Below, one piece after another: positions 36,541 to 47,884 of a stretch of DNA of 64,000 nucleotides; the stretch's first letter is position 1; the number at the start of each line of letters is the position of its first letter. The stretch lies in assembly GCF_032884065.1 (NCBI RefSeq), contig NC_088867.1, forward strand, positions 30,434,252 through 30,498,251, written 5' to 3'. The notes beneath the pieces were generated by a model. That model did not search any database. It worked only from the letters and a program-made list of their open reading frames with translations, and was not told the origin of the DNA. Position numbers and translations under genes: made by a program. Source of the DNA: Artemia franciscana (taxonomy: Eukaryota; Arthropoda; Branchiopoda; Anostraca; Artemiidae).

Positions 36541-37702
36541 TAAAGAGCGAATATATCCTCAAGAGCATCTAGATACGAAAAAAAATTGTGGTTACGGCCT
36601 GTGACAGTGCAATTACAACACAAACTTCTATTTCAAAAATGGAAGACCTGAATAATTAAACGTCCCATTTTTACTTGGTGCACATCCAGTTCCGTATTTT
36701 CAATTTTTCAGCTTATTGTCACCTCGAGTATTTACAGTTCTACTATTATACTTATTTGGGCGAAACCTTTCATAACTACAAATCAGCGTAAAAAGTAACT
36801 ATGTTTCCGAAAAACTAGCAAACTTATGCAGGAGAAATAAAAAAAGAAAGGTCAGGTTTTAAAATAGGAATGAGCGGGATGATTATCACTCTTTGAACCT
36901 TACTCTAGAGACCATGATTTAATCAATTTCAAAACGAAAAGAGCATCCTTGTCTAAACTCTGCAGAAATTCTAAGCTTGTGGGAAATGCTGCCCAAGTTG
37001 CCTTTTCTAGAGATAACTGTCAGAAATCCTCTTCTTTTTCCCCTGTCATTTGACTGTATAACTTGGTTCTAATCCGTATCTAACGAGGAGGAATCGTCTT
37101 CCAACGATCGTATGGCAACTGTTCAATTCCCCAAAGAAGTCGATTTCCAACGTAGACATTTCCTGGATTATAACTTTAACAAGGATTGGCCAGGTATTTA
37201 GAAGTATTATAAGTATTGGTTACTATTTCTTACCGGCAATCCCCTTAATTACCTCAGAGACGATGAGGATAATTGGATGGGGATGTTTTAGAAGTGTATC
37301 CAGTAGAAAATACTTGATAACCCTTAAGTTGTCTTTCTGATGAAAAAAATTCGAAAGGACATGATTAGGCATGGAAGGGGGAGAGTTTAGGGCCATGGGT
37401 TCCTCAAAGCACAAAATATTTACAGTTTTCCTATAACTTTCTATATTTATCACATAAATTACTCGTTTTTCTTCCTTTTTTTTCAACTTAGGACATCCTC
37501 CCCAAAGCTTTCCTTTTGTTATATTTACGTATGCACACCAGCTTATAACGTTAATGCTCATTTTACAATTATTAAAAAGTTTGAAAGTAAGGTATACTCA
37601 TAAATAACTCCTAGGAAATAACCTTGACATACAGTAGCAATGACTAAAAAAAATTACCAGTAAGATGTCTTGTCTTTCATAGCATTAACAAATCTTTCTT
37701 TT
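36541..37702. other. No gene recognised; one 112-codon minus ORF
   Basis: The open frame 37223-37561 on the minus strand is the longest here. It has a lysine-rich middle and a C-terminal IILIVSEVIKGIAGKK. A donor-like GGTAAGAA lies just before its stop, so an exon is possible. No family is recognised and I do not call it a gene. Confidence 0.2.
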
Positions 37703-38184
37703 CAAGGAGGCACACTCGTGCCTCTTTAAAGAGGCGAACCACGACAATGTTAAGCGATCTTCGGTTCCAGTGGTCGCAGAGGGATGTGGAGGGATGCATT
37801 TCGTAGCCGACCCCCCAACCCCAGCCCCCCTTTAACGTTGTCTGATTGGGCTGAAATTCACAAGTTAAAGTCCCCTAGGGCCCAGGAGCTTATCCGCGAA
37901 ATTTCAGCTGGATCCGATAACTCCTTCCCTGTTTTCCAGAAACCACGCATAGCCACTTAATGTTCGTGTTCTTTTTTTTCGCCACGCCTACAGGTCACAG
38001 CCGACATCGGATCTGGGTGTACGAGGACTCATTCGACGCGGAATTCTCGGAGTAATTTTTCTGGAAAGTTTCGTCGGAAAATCTTAACCCCCCGATTTTC
38101 TAGCTTAGAAAAACCCATTTCCCCATTGAAGGTAAAATTTTCTCTTGTAATAACATCACTTGTTTGAAAAATTCTTACACTAAC

Positions 38185-38256
38185 AGCAGATTGGCGCAGT
38201 GGAAGCGTGCTGGGCCCATAACCCAGAGGCCGGTGTATCGAAACCGCTCGCTGCTA
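38185..38256 (+). tRNA. Initiator tRNA-Met (CAU)-like sequence, copy 1 (probably decaying)
   Basis: 72 nt that align without gaps to eukaryotic initiator tRNA-Met: acceptor start AGCAGAT, D-stem GCGC/GCGT, anticodon arm CTGGG-CCCATAA-CCCAG (anticodon CAU), T-loop ATCGAAA, end GCTGCTA. The A box (TGGCGCAGTGG) and B box (ATCGAAACC) look usable. Acceptor pairs 6-67 and 7-66 are mismatched and the T-stem has one mismatch and two wobbles. It sits inside repeat R3, so it may be a captured or dispersed tRNA gene and not a working one. Confidence 0.65.
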
Positions 38257-38499
38257 ACTTTTTAAAATTTGTAAAATTAGGTAATTTTGTCAGTTTGAAT
38301 TTATTGATACAGAAAAGGAGAAAATAAACATGGAAACATGTGATCAGAATTACATACTGGAATGTTCACAAGAATTTATACTGAAGCGGGGGTAAGGCTT
38401 GATGGAAGCAAGTTAAAAGAACCATTTAAATTGATTTTTCTAATTGAAGCCGTTGGTGAAATTTTCTATTGTAATAACTTGTTTGATAACAAGCATAAC

Positions 38500-38571
38500 A
38501 GCAGCTTGGCGCAGCGGAAGCGCGCTGGGCCCATAAACCGGAGGCGGGTGGGTAAAAACCACTAGCTGCTA
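38500..38571 (+). tRNA. Initiator tRNA-Met (CAU)-like sequence, copy 2
   Basis: 72 nt with a perfect 7-bp acceptor stem (AGCAGCT/AGCTGCT), a perfect D-stem and a good T-stem (one wobble). The anticodon loop CCCATAA is kept. However, the anticodon stem has one mismatch and one wobble (CTGGG/ACCGG), and the T-loop is GTAAAAA, which removes the usual B box. The flanks repeat those of copy 1 (TTGTAATAAC before, TTTTGTCAGTTTGAATTTATTGATACAGAAA after), so this is a tandem duplicate. Confidence 0.55.
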
Positions 38572-38719
38572 AATTTTTAATTAAGCTGCTAAACTATTAA
38601 AATTATCAAAATTAGATAATTTTGTCAGTTTGAATTTATTGATACAGAAAGCGAGAAAATAAACATGGAAAATTATTATTAAATTACATCCACCATGGAT
38701 TGTAGAAAAACGTACAGAA

Positions 38720-39206
38720 ATAATATGAAAAAAAATTCGTTTTCTTAAAGAGTTAAAGAGGCTGCGTCCCAAAGTCGAACCTTAAAACGTACAGGAATTA
38801 GGAGAGGCAGTTGGGGGGCTGCCGCCCCCCAAACTCCCCGCTTTTAAAGACTCTTTTGTACAGGTTTTTTGTTGTGGGGGGCTGACGCCCCCCTAACCCC
38901 CCGCTCTTGGCTTCGGAAAGGCCCTCTTTTAATTAACAAAAAATTGAAATGAATGAATAATGGAATAACTTCGAAAAATGTTAAACACAAGAGGACAGGA
39001 GAACCATTGCGCCAAAACAAGCAATTAGTAACAATGAAGTCCCTCCACAACAAAAAACCTGTACAAAAGAGTCTTTAAAAGGGGGGGGGGGGTTTGGGGG
39101 GCGGCAGCCCCCCAACTGCCTCTCCTAATTCCTGTACGTTTTAAGGTTCGACTTTGGGACGCAGCCTCTTTAACTCTTTAAGAAAACGAAGTTTTTTTCA
39201 TATTAT
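38720..39206. repeat. 487-bp foldback element inside R3
   Basis: Arms of roughly 170-190 bp: ATAATATGAAAAAAA, TTAAAGAGGCTGCGTCCC, CGTACAGGAATTAGGAGAGG, a G-rich GGGGGGCTGCCGCCCCCC hairpin and GACTCTTTTGTACAGG, all mirrored on the right. A second copy lies at 52311-52784. The ORF 38844-39053 lies inside and is not considered a gene. Confidence 0.75.
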
Positions 39207-39279
39207 CCATGTTTTAGGTCTTCTGATGCACACTTATCCTCCTGTTGGGCTACCCTAGGAAGATGTTGTTTGAATAATT

Positions 39280-39960
39280 ATTTTGAATGAATTTGATAGA
39301 CTTGGTCTTGACAAACAAGTCAAAGGGTACGAAAGAACATGGTATTAAATGGAAAAGTAATGCTCTTCTAGACCACTCAGATGGATTGAAAAATGCTAGA
39401 TGAAAATGTTAGCGAAATGAACGAATTTGGTTTAGGGTGGAAAAATAGGTTAGAAAATTAATGCGGAGACGATTATTCCAAGATTAGAATATTGGGAACC
39501 AGGGTAACAATAGTTGTCAGGTGGGGCTTAGAAGCCTGGGTTAGAAAATTTGGGTGCTTAGACAGACTGAGTGTCAGTGTTTTCAGAGGAATTGTCCAAG
39601 GATAGTTTTAGGTACTTGTTTAGCTGACCGTATATCAAACAATAAGTTGCTTTTTCGATCCAACTTCCCAGGCCTATAGCGAAAGAAAGGTTAAAGTGAC
39701 TAAGCCACGTTTTACACATGGAATATTGCCAAAGATTGTGCTTCTTGACTAGTTATTTTGGGTCAAGCAAAAATCAAATCATCCCTGAAGAGGGGGGGAA
39801 AGGCCAAAAGAAAGGAATTGATGGAAAACTGGAACGTTAAGGGAAGGGGTGAAGAGGGAAACTTTGAAAGGATTGGGATGGAGGAGCTTGCACAGCTGTA
39901 TCGGCCTCAGGCAGCTTGGTTCTGTAGTGGGTTGCACTACTTGCCCCTCCTCTTAACACA
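39280..39960 (+). mobile_element. RTE-like LINE fragment, heavily decayed
   Basis: Matches the 15.3-kb RTE copy in order: GGTATTAAATGGAAAAG and ATGCTAGATGAAAATGTTAGCGAAATGAACGAATTT (region after YADD, which is damaged), ATATTGGGAACCAGGGTAACAATAGT, TTTTCAGAGGAATTGTCC, GTACTTGTTTAGCTGACCGTAT and the GGTGAAGAGGGAAACTTTGAAAGG tail with GGCCTCAGGCAGCTTGGT. Many stops and deletions are present. Confidence 0.65.
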
Positions 39961-40704
39961 AAATTTTGTCTTGATGCCTCAACCAGTTCCCGATTTATTG
40001 CAGATGCACCATTTGAATAAACTTGCAACAAACATTGTCTTTTGATTTACCTTGCTTTTTAACCGTGCATAGATTATAGATTATATTACAAAAAAATTGT
40101 AGTGGATCGGGGACAAAAATATCTTAGCCTTTTCCCTTTTCTCCCTGTGTAAAATTTGTGGACTGTTTACCCACACCCTCCCCCCTTTTTTTCTCAACGG
40201 TACTTGAGAGTCTCAACTCCATCCTCCAATCTGTACCAAGCTGTTTATTGTAGATATGCTGTTTCAATATTCTGGATACGTATAGTCTCCTCTGGCTTAC
40301 CTCTGTCCCCTCCTCAGTCCGAAATTTCAGGTAAACTTGAACTCCCTCTCCCAATACTCTTGATCTTCGATAAATTGTTATTTTCAACTCGTTTTCCTCC
40401 ACCCATTGGCTCTTTTAACTTATTAGAACTAGACTAAAATAAATATTCATAAAACCATCATAATAATCGACTAAAATCGTCCTAAGCTAATCAAAAATGT
40501 ACAATGGAGATAGACATTCAATCTTTGACCAAGTGTGAAAGGCTTTCTTGGAAAAATTTATTTTTAAGGCTTTGAAAATCGCGCATCCGGAAATTCCTTT
40601 CTGTTTCTGCTATTGACTTTTGACCGTTGATTTTTCCATAACGTACAACAAAATGACAATATATAAAAATTTAAGTAGAGCTGGAGTTTACTTAATACGG
40701 CTGA
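39961..40704. other. No gene recognised
   Basis: Two opposite-strand frames overlap (40124-40402 minus, 40156-40437 plus). Neither has recognisable domains. The sequence is pyrimidine-rich on the plus strand (CCACACCCTCCCCCC). Confidence 0.3.
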
Positions 40705-40858
40705 CAAGACCGTATCCAGGGGGAAGGGGGTTATAAGTTTTAAAACTCCTCAACCCCGAAATGTTTGTCAAATTAGCAAAAACGTAACAAAATGAATGCG
40801 AAAAAAAAATCCCTTTTTGTATCCCTCCTCCCCCAAGAAGTCCTGGATATGACCCCTA
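40705..40858. repeat. Small terminal-inverted-repeat element (GTATCCAGG ends)
   Basis: Left GACCGTATCCAGGGGGAAGG, right CCTGGATATGACCC, inverted. Middle TAAAACTCCTCAACCCCGAAATG. Same family as 14148-14290 and 19860-19995. Confidence 0.5.
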
Positions 40859-41880
40859 ACTGCTGACGTCACCGACAAAATTTGCTGCGTAAGATTCCAT
40901 AACGCAACTTAGTCTTAATTTATGCTACTTTGAAAAGTTTTACGGCGTGGTGTGGAATAACCATTACACATCTTAGGTGGTTTTGGAACCAACTCTATTA
41001 ATCAAAAATAAGAGTTTCCATAACTGATGTGATTACTCTGTAGTGGTATGGTTGAACATTTGAAGGTTTTAAGAAGTGCAATCTTTCGGTGTAAGATATA
41101 TGATGAAGAAACAGTGTGGCTGGGGGTAAAATCATTTAATGGTATAATTGGACAACTGAAAAATATCTCAAAGTAAATAACAAGCATAATGAAGCATGTG
41201 GAGTGTTATAGGCTAACGTTACATTTAAAATTGATTAAATGATCAGTACACCTTCATGGGTAAATTTTGTCATTGCAGAGTTTTATGCCATGGTGTTATA
41301 TCACATTCAGTTGTTAGAAGGATGCAGTACATCAAGAATATCTGGAAAGCAAATATAGGTTCTTGCGTTTGAGGGACTGGTCACCATGAACAAGTCTTCA
41401 AAATTGCTTTTCTGTCATTGACCGAATCGTTGCTTCTTTAGTTCAAAAGGCTGAGGTTACATTCACTATCACAGAATAAAGAAAATTGTGAATGCGGGTA
41501 TAACTGGTATTTTAGTACACATAATATTTTTCTTTTAAATCAAGATCTAGCTACCCCTAGAAAGGAACGGACCATAAAACCTGTTTGACTCATCTTTTAA
41601 CCTTGACTAAAAAGTGACAAGATACTGCAAATAAGTTATTCAATGACTTTTTTCGGTGCATACGAGTAAGTTCGTTGGTTCTTGTCTTTGGGAGAATGTT
41701 TCCTAACTCTATAATCCTATTCTTCAATCTAGAGGGTTTTAGAGCCATCATTATCCATAACACCACAATAATCATAAATTTCAATTAGCCTATTTGATTA
41801 TTATTTATTTTGCTTTTACTAGCTCCATGGCCAGAACATATTTCCAGAGAACAAAAATCAGTTATTAAAAACTGTTAATG
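40859..41880. other. No gene recognised
   Basis: A TCATTGCAG acceptor-like site near 41280 precedes a stretch with no supported coding frame. The ORFs 41002-41187 and 41590-41784 are not recognisable. Confidence 0.3.
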
Positions 41881-42013
41881 CTTCTTCTTCTTCTTGTTTG
41901 GATTAATTTGGTGACGCTTTTGCATAATCTCATCACCGCAATCAAACCCTGAGTTCGAACTCTGGATCCCGTATTACCAGGCTGAGATCAAACCCACTGC
42001 GCAACTACAGGGC
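41881..42013 (-). mobile_element. tRNA-derived SINE
   Basis: On the minus strand it begins GCCCTGTAGTTGCGCAGTGGG (pol III A-box-like) and has GATCCAGAGTTCGAACTC (B box GTTCGAACTC). A short non-tRNA body (GCGGTGATGAGATTATGC) follows and it ends in a (GAA)5-type tail next to 41881. The 130-bp size, internal pol III promoter and short repeat tail are those of a SINE. The tRNA source is unclear, and the anticodon arm is eroded (CAGCC..ACGG). Confidence 0.6.
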
Positions 42014-42521
42014 TTGCTGTTATCTACCGGAAGGTACAAAGCATTTTCCACATAAATTAATGATTTACTTCATATAGAAAATGCTGTTCTTAAAGTTTGG
42101 TTCAAGGGAAAGTCTTCTCTATCCACCCCAAAACCCTAAGTTTATAAATACTTGCCAAATTCGCGAAATGATTTTGCAAATACGATAAAGATAGATTTTC
42201 CTTGAAAATAGACACTAAAACCTGTAAACTAGACCAAAAAGCCCAACAACTAAAAATAAAAACACAAAGCAAAACCCAAAAGCAAAAATTTGGCGCCATG
42301 ATAAAAAGCATGCTAAGGCCAAAAGTCTGAGCTCTCCAGCATAGTTCTCAACTCAAGGAGGACAATTTTTATTTGTGATTGCTATCTTTCATGGATAGCC
42401 AACCAGGTCAGGTAGCGACAATTGAGTGGAAAGGTAAAAGTCAATAATTAATTTTTCCCATTATTTGAAAGTAAGATTTACCTTAATCCCAGAGCCTTGG
42501 TTATCGTAAAAGGACTGGAAG

Positions 42522-42529
42522 CGCTACAT
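42522..42529. repeat. Outer hAT target-site duplication, left
   Basis: CGCTACAT, matching CGCTATAT at 50556-50563 with one difference. Eight bp is the size made by hAT transposases. Confidence 0.65.
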
Positions 42530-42624
42530 CCGTGACTCCTAACGTAGGGCGCATGCCCCACCGGTGGGGGTAGGCAATATTATGGTAGGTCATGGGCGAG
42601 ACATGCACCTTTCAACTGACTATA

Positions 42625-42632
42625 CTTTAGAG
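42625..42632. repeat. Inner hAT target-site duplication, left
   Basis: CTTTAGAG, identical to 50244-50251. Confidence 0.85.
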
Positions 42633-43117
42633 CAGAGGTTCCCAACTCTCTTTTCTCATAGACCACTTTAAAAAATTTACTGGTTCCGGTGGACCCCCTT
42701 CAGCTACATTTCTACCATATTTCCAAATCTCGACAAAAATGAGAAAATCAGATCTACTTATGGAAAATTGCTTTCTGGCTGAGTTCCAACCACGAATTAA
42801 CAGTTTTCAAGAGAAAAAAAAAATGAGAATTGGTAGATTAATAAACTGATTGTTCAGTGAGTGGTTGTCAAAATTTAAGATTGACCAATTAAAAAAATTG
42901 TGTCCATTCAACCTAATTTTTTTTTTTACATCTACTTGCAGCAAAAGGAAAAAATAAATTCTCACTTATTTTATATAGAAATAATCAGACAGAAAAATAT
43001 ATAAAAGAGTATACTTTTTGCGTTGTATTTATTCAAATATGTATTTATTACACTTTTAATTAATAATGTAAACTAAGTTCTACATTTGTGCAATAACAGT
43101 CACAAAATAGTCATATG

Positions 43118-46100
43118 TTAATGGGAAGGATGTACTTCATGAATTGACAGCAAATTATCAATTTTAGGGTTCAATTTGGTTAGGAATAACCGCAGATCTC
43201 CCCGTTCTGTGGTATTCAATCTGCTCCTTTTTCCGTTATAAAGTTTGTAACGACACTAAAATCTTATAGACAAGACATTACGAGGGAAACACTATCAAAA
43301 GCTTCTCGCAAATACCGACATTCCTAAATATTTTTCGGGTATTTCTGCCTAAAATGTTTGATGTTAAATGTTAAAATGTTTGATACTCTCTTTTAAATTT
43401 CACCTTCAGCTCCTCATTAGTGCTATGCTTGAATAACTCCACTTGTAATATAACGTTGCCCAATTCCACTTCATCAAATGGATTTATGATCCATGATGGT
43501 ATTTCCATCGTCAGAATATCTTCAAACATAATTTTGAAAGTCATCATGCAGGGCAATTAAATGTTGAATGCCGGCTAATATTTTTATTCATATATTTTCA
43601 ATTTTTAAGGCACTTGGTATTAACCAAGTGACATATAGCAATCGCAAATTCTGTCGGTCTGTCGGTCCCGGTTTTGCTACCTTAGGCACTTTCAGGTAAG
43701 CTAGGACGATGAAATTTGGCAGGCGTATCAGGGACCGGACCAGATTAAATTAGAAATAGTCGTTTTCCCGATTTGACCATCTGGGGGGAGTGGGGGGCCT
43801 GTTAATTCGGAAAAAATAGAAAAATTGGAGTATTTTTAACTTACGAACGGGTGATCGAATCTCAATGAAATTCGATAGTCAGAAGGATATCGTGTCTCAG
43901 AGCTCTTATTTTAAATCCCGACTGAATCTGGTGATATTGGGGGGGGGGGGGGGTTGGGAGGGGGAAACCTAAAATCTTGGAAAACACTTAGAGTGGAGGG
44001 ATCGTGATGAAACTTGGTGGGAAAAATAAGCACAAGTCCTAGATACATGATTGACATAACCGGAACGGATTAGCTCTCTTTGGGGAATTTGGGGGGGGGG
44101 GTGTTAATTCTGAAAAATTAGAAAAAATGGGGTATTTTTAACTTACGAACGGGTAATCGGATCTCAATGAAATTTGATATTTAGAAGGATATCATGTCTC
44201 AGAGCTCTTATTTTAAATCTCAAACAGACCTGGTGACATTGGGGAGGGGAAGGGGGCGGGAGGGGGAACCTAAAACTTGGAAAACACTTAGAGTGGAGGG
44301 ATCGGGATGGAACTTGGTGAGAAAAATAAGCACAAGTCCTAGATACATGATTTACATAACCAGAACGGATCCGCTCTCTCTGGGGTAGTTGGGGGGCGGG
44401 GTTAATTCTAAAAAATAGAAACAATGAGGTATTTTTAACTTACGAACGGGTGATCGGATCGTAAAGAAATTTGATATTTAGAAAGAAATCGTGTCTCAGA
44501 GCTCTTATTTTAAATCCCGACCGGATCTGGTGACATGGGGGGGGGAGTTGGGAGGGGGAAACCTAAAACTTGGAAAACACTTAGAGTGGAGGGATCGGGA
44601 TGAAACTTGGTGTGAAAAATAAGCACAAGTCCTAGATACATGATTGACATAACCGGAACGGATCCGCTCTCTTTGGGGTAGTTGGGGGTGGGGTTAATTC
44701 TGAAAAATTAGAAAAAATGAGGTATTTTTAACTTACGAACGGGTGACCGGATCTCAATGAAATTTGATTTTTAAAAGGATATCGTGTCTCAAAGTTCTTA
44801 TTTTAAGTCCCGCCCGGATCTGGTGACATTGGGGGGATTTTAGGGTGGGGGAACCTAAAATCATGGAAAAAGCTTAGATTGGAGGGATCGGGACGAAACT
44901 TGGTGGGAAAAATAAGCAGAAGTCTTAGATACGTGATTTACGTAATTGGAACAGATCCGCTCTTTTTTTTTTTTTGGGGGGGGGGTTAATTCTGAAAAAT
45001 TAAAAAAAAATGACTTATTTTTAACTTACGAAGGAGTGATCGGATCTTCATGAAACTTCATATTTAGAAGGAACTCGTGACTCAGATCTCTTAATTTAAA
45101 TATCAACCGTATCCAGCGTAATTGGGGGGGGGGAGCAGTTGAGGGGAACCGGAAATCTTAGAAAATACTTAAAGCCGTGAAATTAGGATGAAACTGGATG
45201 GGAAGTATAAAAGCCTGTCTAAGACACATGACTGACATAATCGGACCGGATCTGCTCTCTTTGGTGGAGTTGGGGGGGGGGGGGTAATTTTGAAATTTGA
45301 AGTATTTGTAACTTACGAAACAGTGACCAGAGCTTAATGAAATTTGGTATTTAGAAGGGTCTTGCGCTTTAAAGCTCTAATTTTAAATTCCGACCAGATC
45401 CTGTGACATTGGGGGGAGTTGGAAGGGAAACCGGAATTATTGGAAAACGTGAAAATTGGGGTATTTTTATTTTACGAATAGGTGATCGGATCTTGAAGGA
45501 ATTTAGAAGGAATTCATGTCTCAGAACTTTTATTTCAAATCCCGACCAGATCTTTTGACATTGGGGGAGTTGGAGTGGGAAATCTTGGAAAACACTTGGA
45601 GTGGAGGAATTGGGATGAGGCTTAGTGGAGAGAATAAGCAAATGTCCTTGATACGTGATTGACGGAACCGTACTGGATTCGCTCTCTTTGGTTGAGTTGG
45701 GGGGAGGGGTTCAGTAATTTGGCGAGTTTGGTGCTTCTGGACGTGCTAGGACGATGAAAATTTATAGGCGTGTCAGGGAGCTGCACAAATTGACTTGATA
45801 AAGTCGTTTTCCCAGATTAGACCATCTGGGGGGCTAAAGGGAGAGGAAAAATTAGAAAAAATTAGGTATTTATAACTTACGAGTGGGTGATCGGATCTTA
45901 ATGAATTTTGATATTTAGAAGGATATTGTGACTCAGAGCTCTTATTTTAAATCGTGACCAGCATTAAGCCTCTTATTTTCCTTTTTTTTTCAATCTATTG
46001 ATTCTTAGAATTTTGCCAGAGCTCATACCATATGACCTCTTGGATCTTAGCTCTTCTTGCCTCGTCACAAGGGCCATATGAGCTCTTAGCTCTTGTTTAA

Positions 46101-47316
46101 GAAAAGCTGAATCCTCATCCTTTACTGTTAATAAATTGAGAATGTCCCTTTGTAATTGCAAGTTAATATCATTAAATGTTTCGAACAAATCTGTCAAATA
46201 CGCGATGTCTGCTTCTGAATTGATCAGTTTTTTCTTAAATCTGGATGTTTACTTTCCAAAAACTTCAACACTGATTCAAATATTGAGTAAAATCTTGTTA
46301 AACATGCATCCTTGAATAATCAGCATACTTCAGTATGTAAGAGCAACCATTAAAATTTTTCATCCTTTTCATCGCATAATTGTGCAAATAAACGCGCAAT
46401 CAATGCATTGCTTCTTATTTTGTTAACTGCATTAATCACAAATGGAAGTGATTGGTGCAATTTCTCACCCAAATTTTTCGCTACTAGATATTGTCGGTGG
46501 ATGACCTAGTGAATTGCAGTTACCTCTGGTATAATTTTTTAAGATGGCTTATTAACCCACGATATTGCCTGAACATGGCAGGAGCTCCATCTGTAGCAAC
46601 TGAAATAACGTTTGTGAGTGGAATCGATTTTTCCTTAAAAAATCACTAAGGATGATAAATATTGATTCACCTTTCGTGTCCGTCTTTTAATTTTTCACGA
46701 ATAGTAACTCCTCATGAATTTCTTGGTCAATTACAAATAGAACATATGCCAATAATAACGCATCATTACCGGGTAAGGTTGACTCGTCCAGGATAAATGA
46801 GTTGTTTGCAGATAATTACATCAGAAACTTTAAGTATCAAAGCTCATTTCATCAACACGTCTTTGTCCAGTGTTGTTACTCACAGGAATTCTTTTGAGTA
46901 TATCATATGGACAGTTGTGCAGAACATTTTTTAAAACCTTTTCAACAGCGGGTAAAACTGACTGTTCTCCAATGGTGTGCGGTTTTCCAGATTTCGCTAT
47001 AAGTAATAATATATTGTAAGATACTCGAAACCCATCATTGTTTCTTTCAGACGTTGAAGCAAACATACTGTGCACATTGGGTCTCTTTTCATTTTTTTTC
47101 TTCAATTTTTGAAAATATTCCAAAATCTTGATCAAGTTTATCAGGATGACACCTTTTTAGATGATCTTTGGGCTTCGATGGTTTCATAGAATCATTGCTA
47201 AAAACTTAGTTGCATAAAAGGCATATGGGCAGCCGCTTGTCGGCTTTTGATGGTAGAAAACCAAATTTAAAATAATCATCACTGTATTATTGACATTTCT
47301 TCTTGGATTCAGCCAT
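43118..47316 (-). pseudogene. hAT transposase (BED finger type, ZBED5/SCAND3-like), broken
   Basis: Cut-and-paste transposase. From 47316: ATG, MAESKKKCQ, then a stop; FKFGFLPSKAD; a BED zinc finger with CLLC and HLKRCH; SMKPSKPKDHL. Next comes SGKPHTIGEQSVLPAVEKV and PVSNNTGQRRVDEMS (46830-47000), then ILDESTLPGND, VISVATDGAPAMFRQYRG (catalytic core with the conserved DGAPAM; near 46560-46605), IHRQYLVAKNL, HTEVCWL and YLTDLFETFNDINLQLQ. R2 then interrupts the gene at about 46103. On its far side the C-terminus returns: TMEIPSWIINPFDEVEL, and near the end ERGDLRLFLTKLNPKIDNLL to TAA at 43118. The hATC dimerisation region between these is frame-damaged. Several stops and frameshifts make it inactive. 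The motif order is that of the ZBED5/SCAND3-type hAT family. Confidence 0.85.
43612..46103 (-). mobile_element. R2 element inserted in the hAT transposase
   Basis: Reverse orientation copy. On the plus strand it starts with the tail box GGCACTTGGTATTAACCAAGTG, then CTGTCGGTCTGTCGGTCCCGG (43651-43671). About six ~295-bp units follow, each with CTTAGAGTGGAGGGATCG near 43985, 44285, 44580, 44876 and beyond. The head box (GAGCTCATACCATATG.CCTC, GCCTCGTCACAAG) ends near 46103. The ORF 45973-46197 is a chimera of this head and the transposase, not a gene. Confidence 0.7.
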
Positions 47317-47884
47317 GTTTCGTATCAATTACCTATCTATCCATTAAAATAAAACATTGCTTTAGTAAATTTATGGTATTCTTACTTAACAGAACATGGC
47401 TATTTGAACAGAAAAGGAGCAGTAAAATAAACAAAGAACCGTCAACAAACTGATTCTTTATCTTAAAGCAATAAATCGTGTAAAATCAATAAGAGCTTTA
47501 TAAAAACGACTCAGCCAATTTCAATTTTTTTTTTTACGTGTAAAATAAATCATTAAATAATAAAATAAAAGTATGAAGTTAAAGCATACAGGCAGGTGAT
47601 TAATTACTTTTTCCGATACTGACAAACACAAACATCTATCCACTTTACATTTTAACAACATTTTAGTTATTGACTATCAAAACATAGAAGTCAGTTCATT
47701 CAATGCTCTCGTCAGAGCAAGACGCATTTAAGACCTCTCTGTGGATTTATGTGGAAATATTATTTCAAGAACTTTTGGATACTCATTCAATGCTGAAAAC
47801 ATTATTTCAAGAACTGTTGGATATTTAGTAATACGTATTAATATTTGGATATTAGTACAATATTAATGTACAATGGGACGTAAA
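47317..47884. other. 5' part of the inner hAT, non-coding
   Basis: AT-rich sequence upstream of the transposase start, within the inner hAT. No further exon is recognised. Confidence 0.35.

Larger units (their letters stand above)
37703..39206 (+). mobile_element. R3 composite repeat carrying initiator-tRNA-like sequences
   Basis: Left end CAAGGAGGCACACTCGTGCC, right end CGAAGTTTTTTTCATATTAT. The same ends bound a second, minus-strand copy at 52311-53455. Inside: a block on GTTCGTG..TCCGATAACTCCTTCCC (37840-37960), two tRNA-iMet-like units in tandem (315-bp period), and a 487-bp foldback at 38720-39206. No long ORF is present. The class is unknown to me. Confidence 0.6.

Noticed and set aside
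37223..37561. 112-codon minus frame with a donor-like GTAAGAA near its end
   Set aside because: No family recognised and no partner exon. It could be an exon, but evidence is too thin.
45973..46197. 74-codon minus frame as a gene of its own
   Set aside because: Its first half is hAT transposase and its second half is the R2 head, so it is an insertion chimera.
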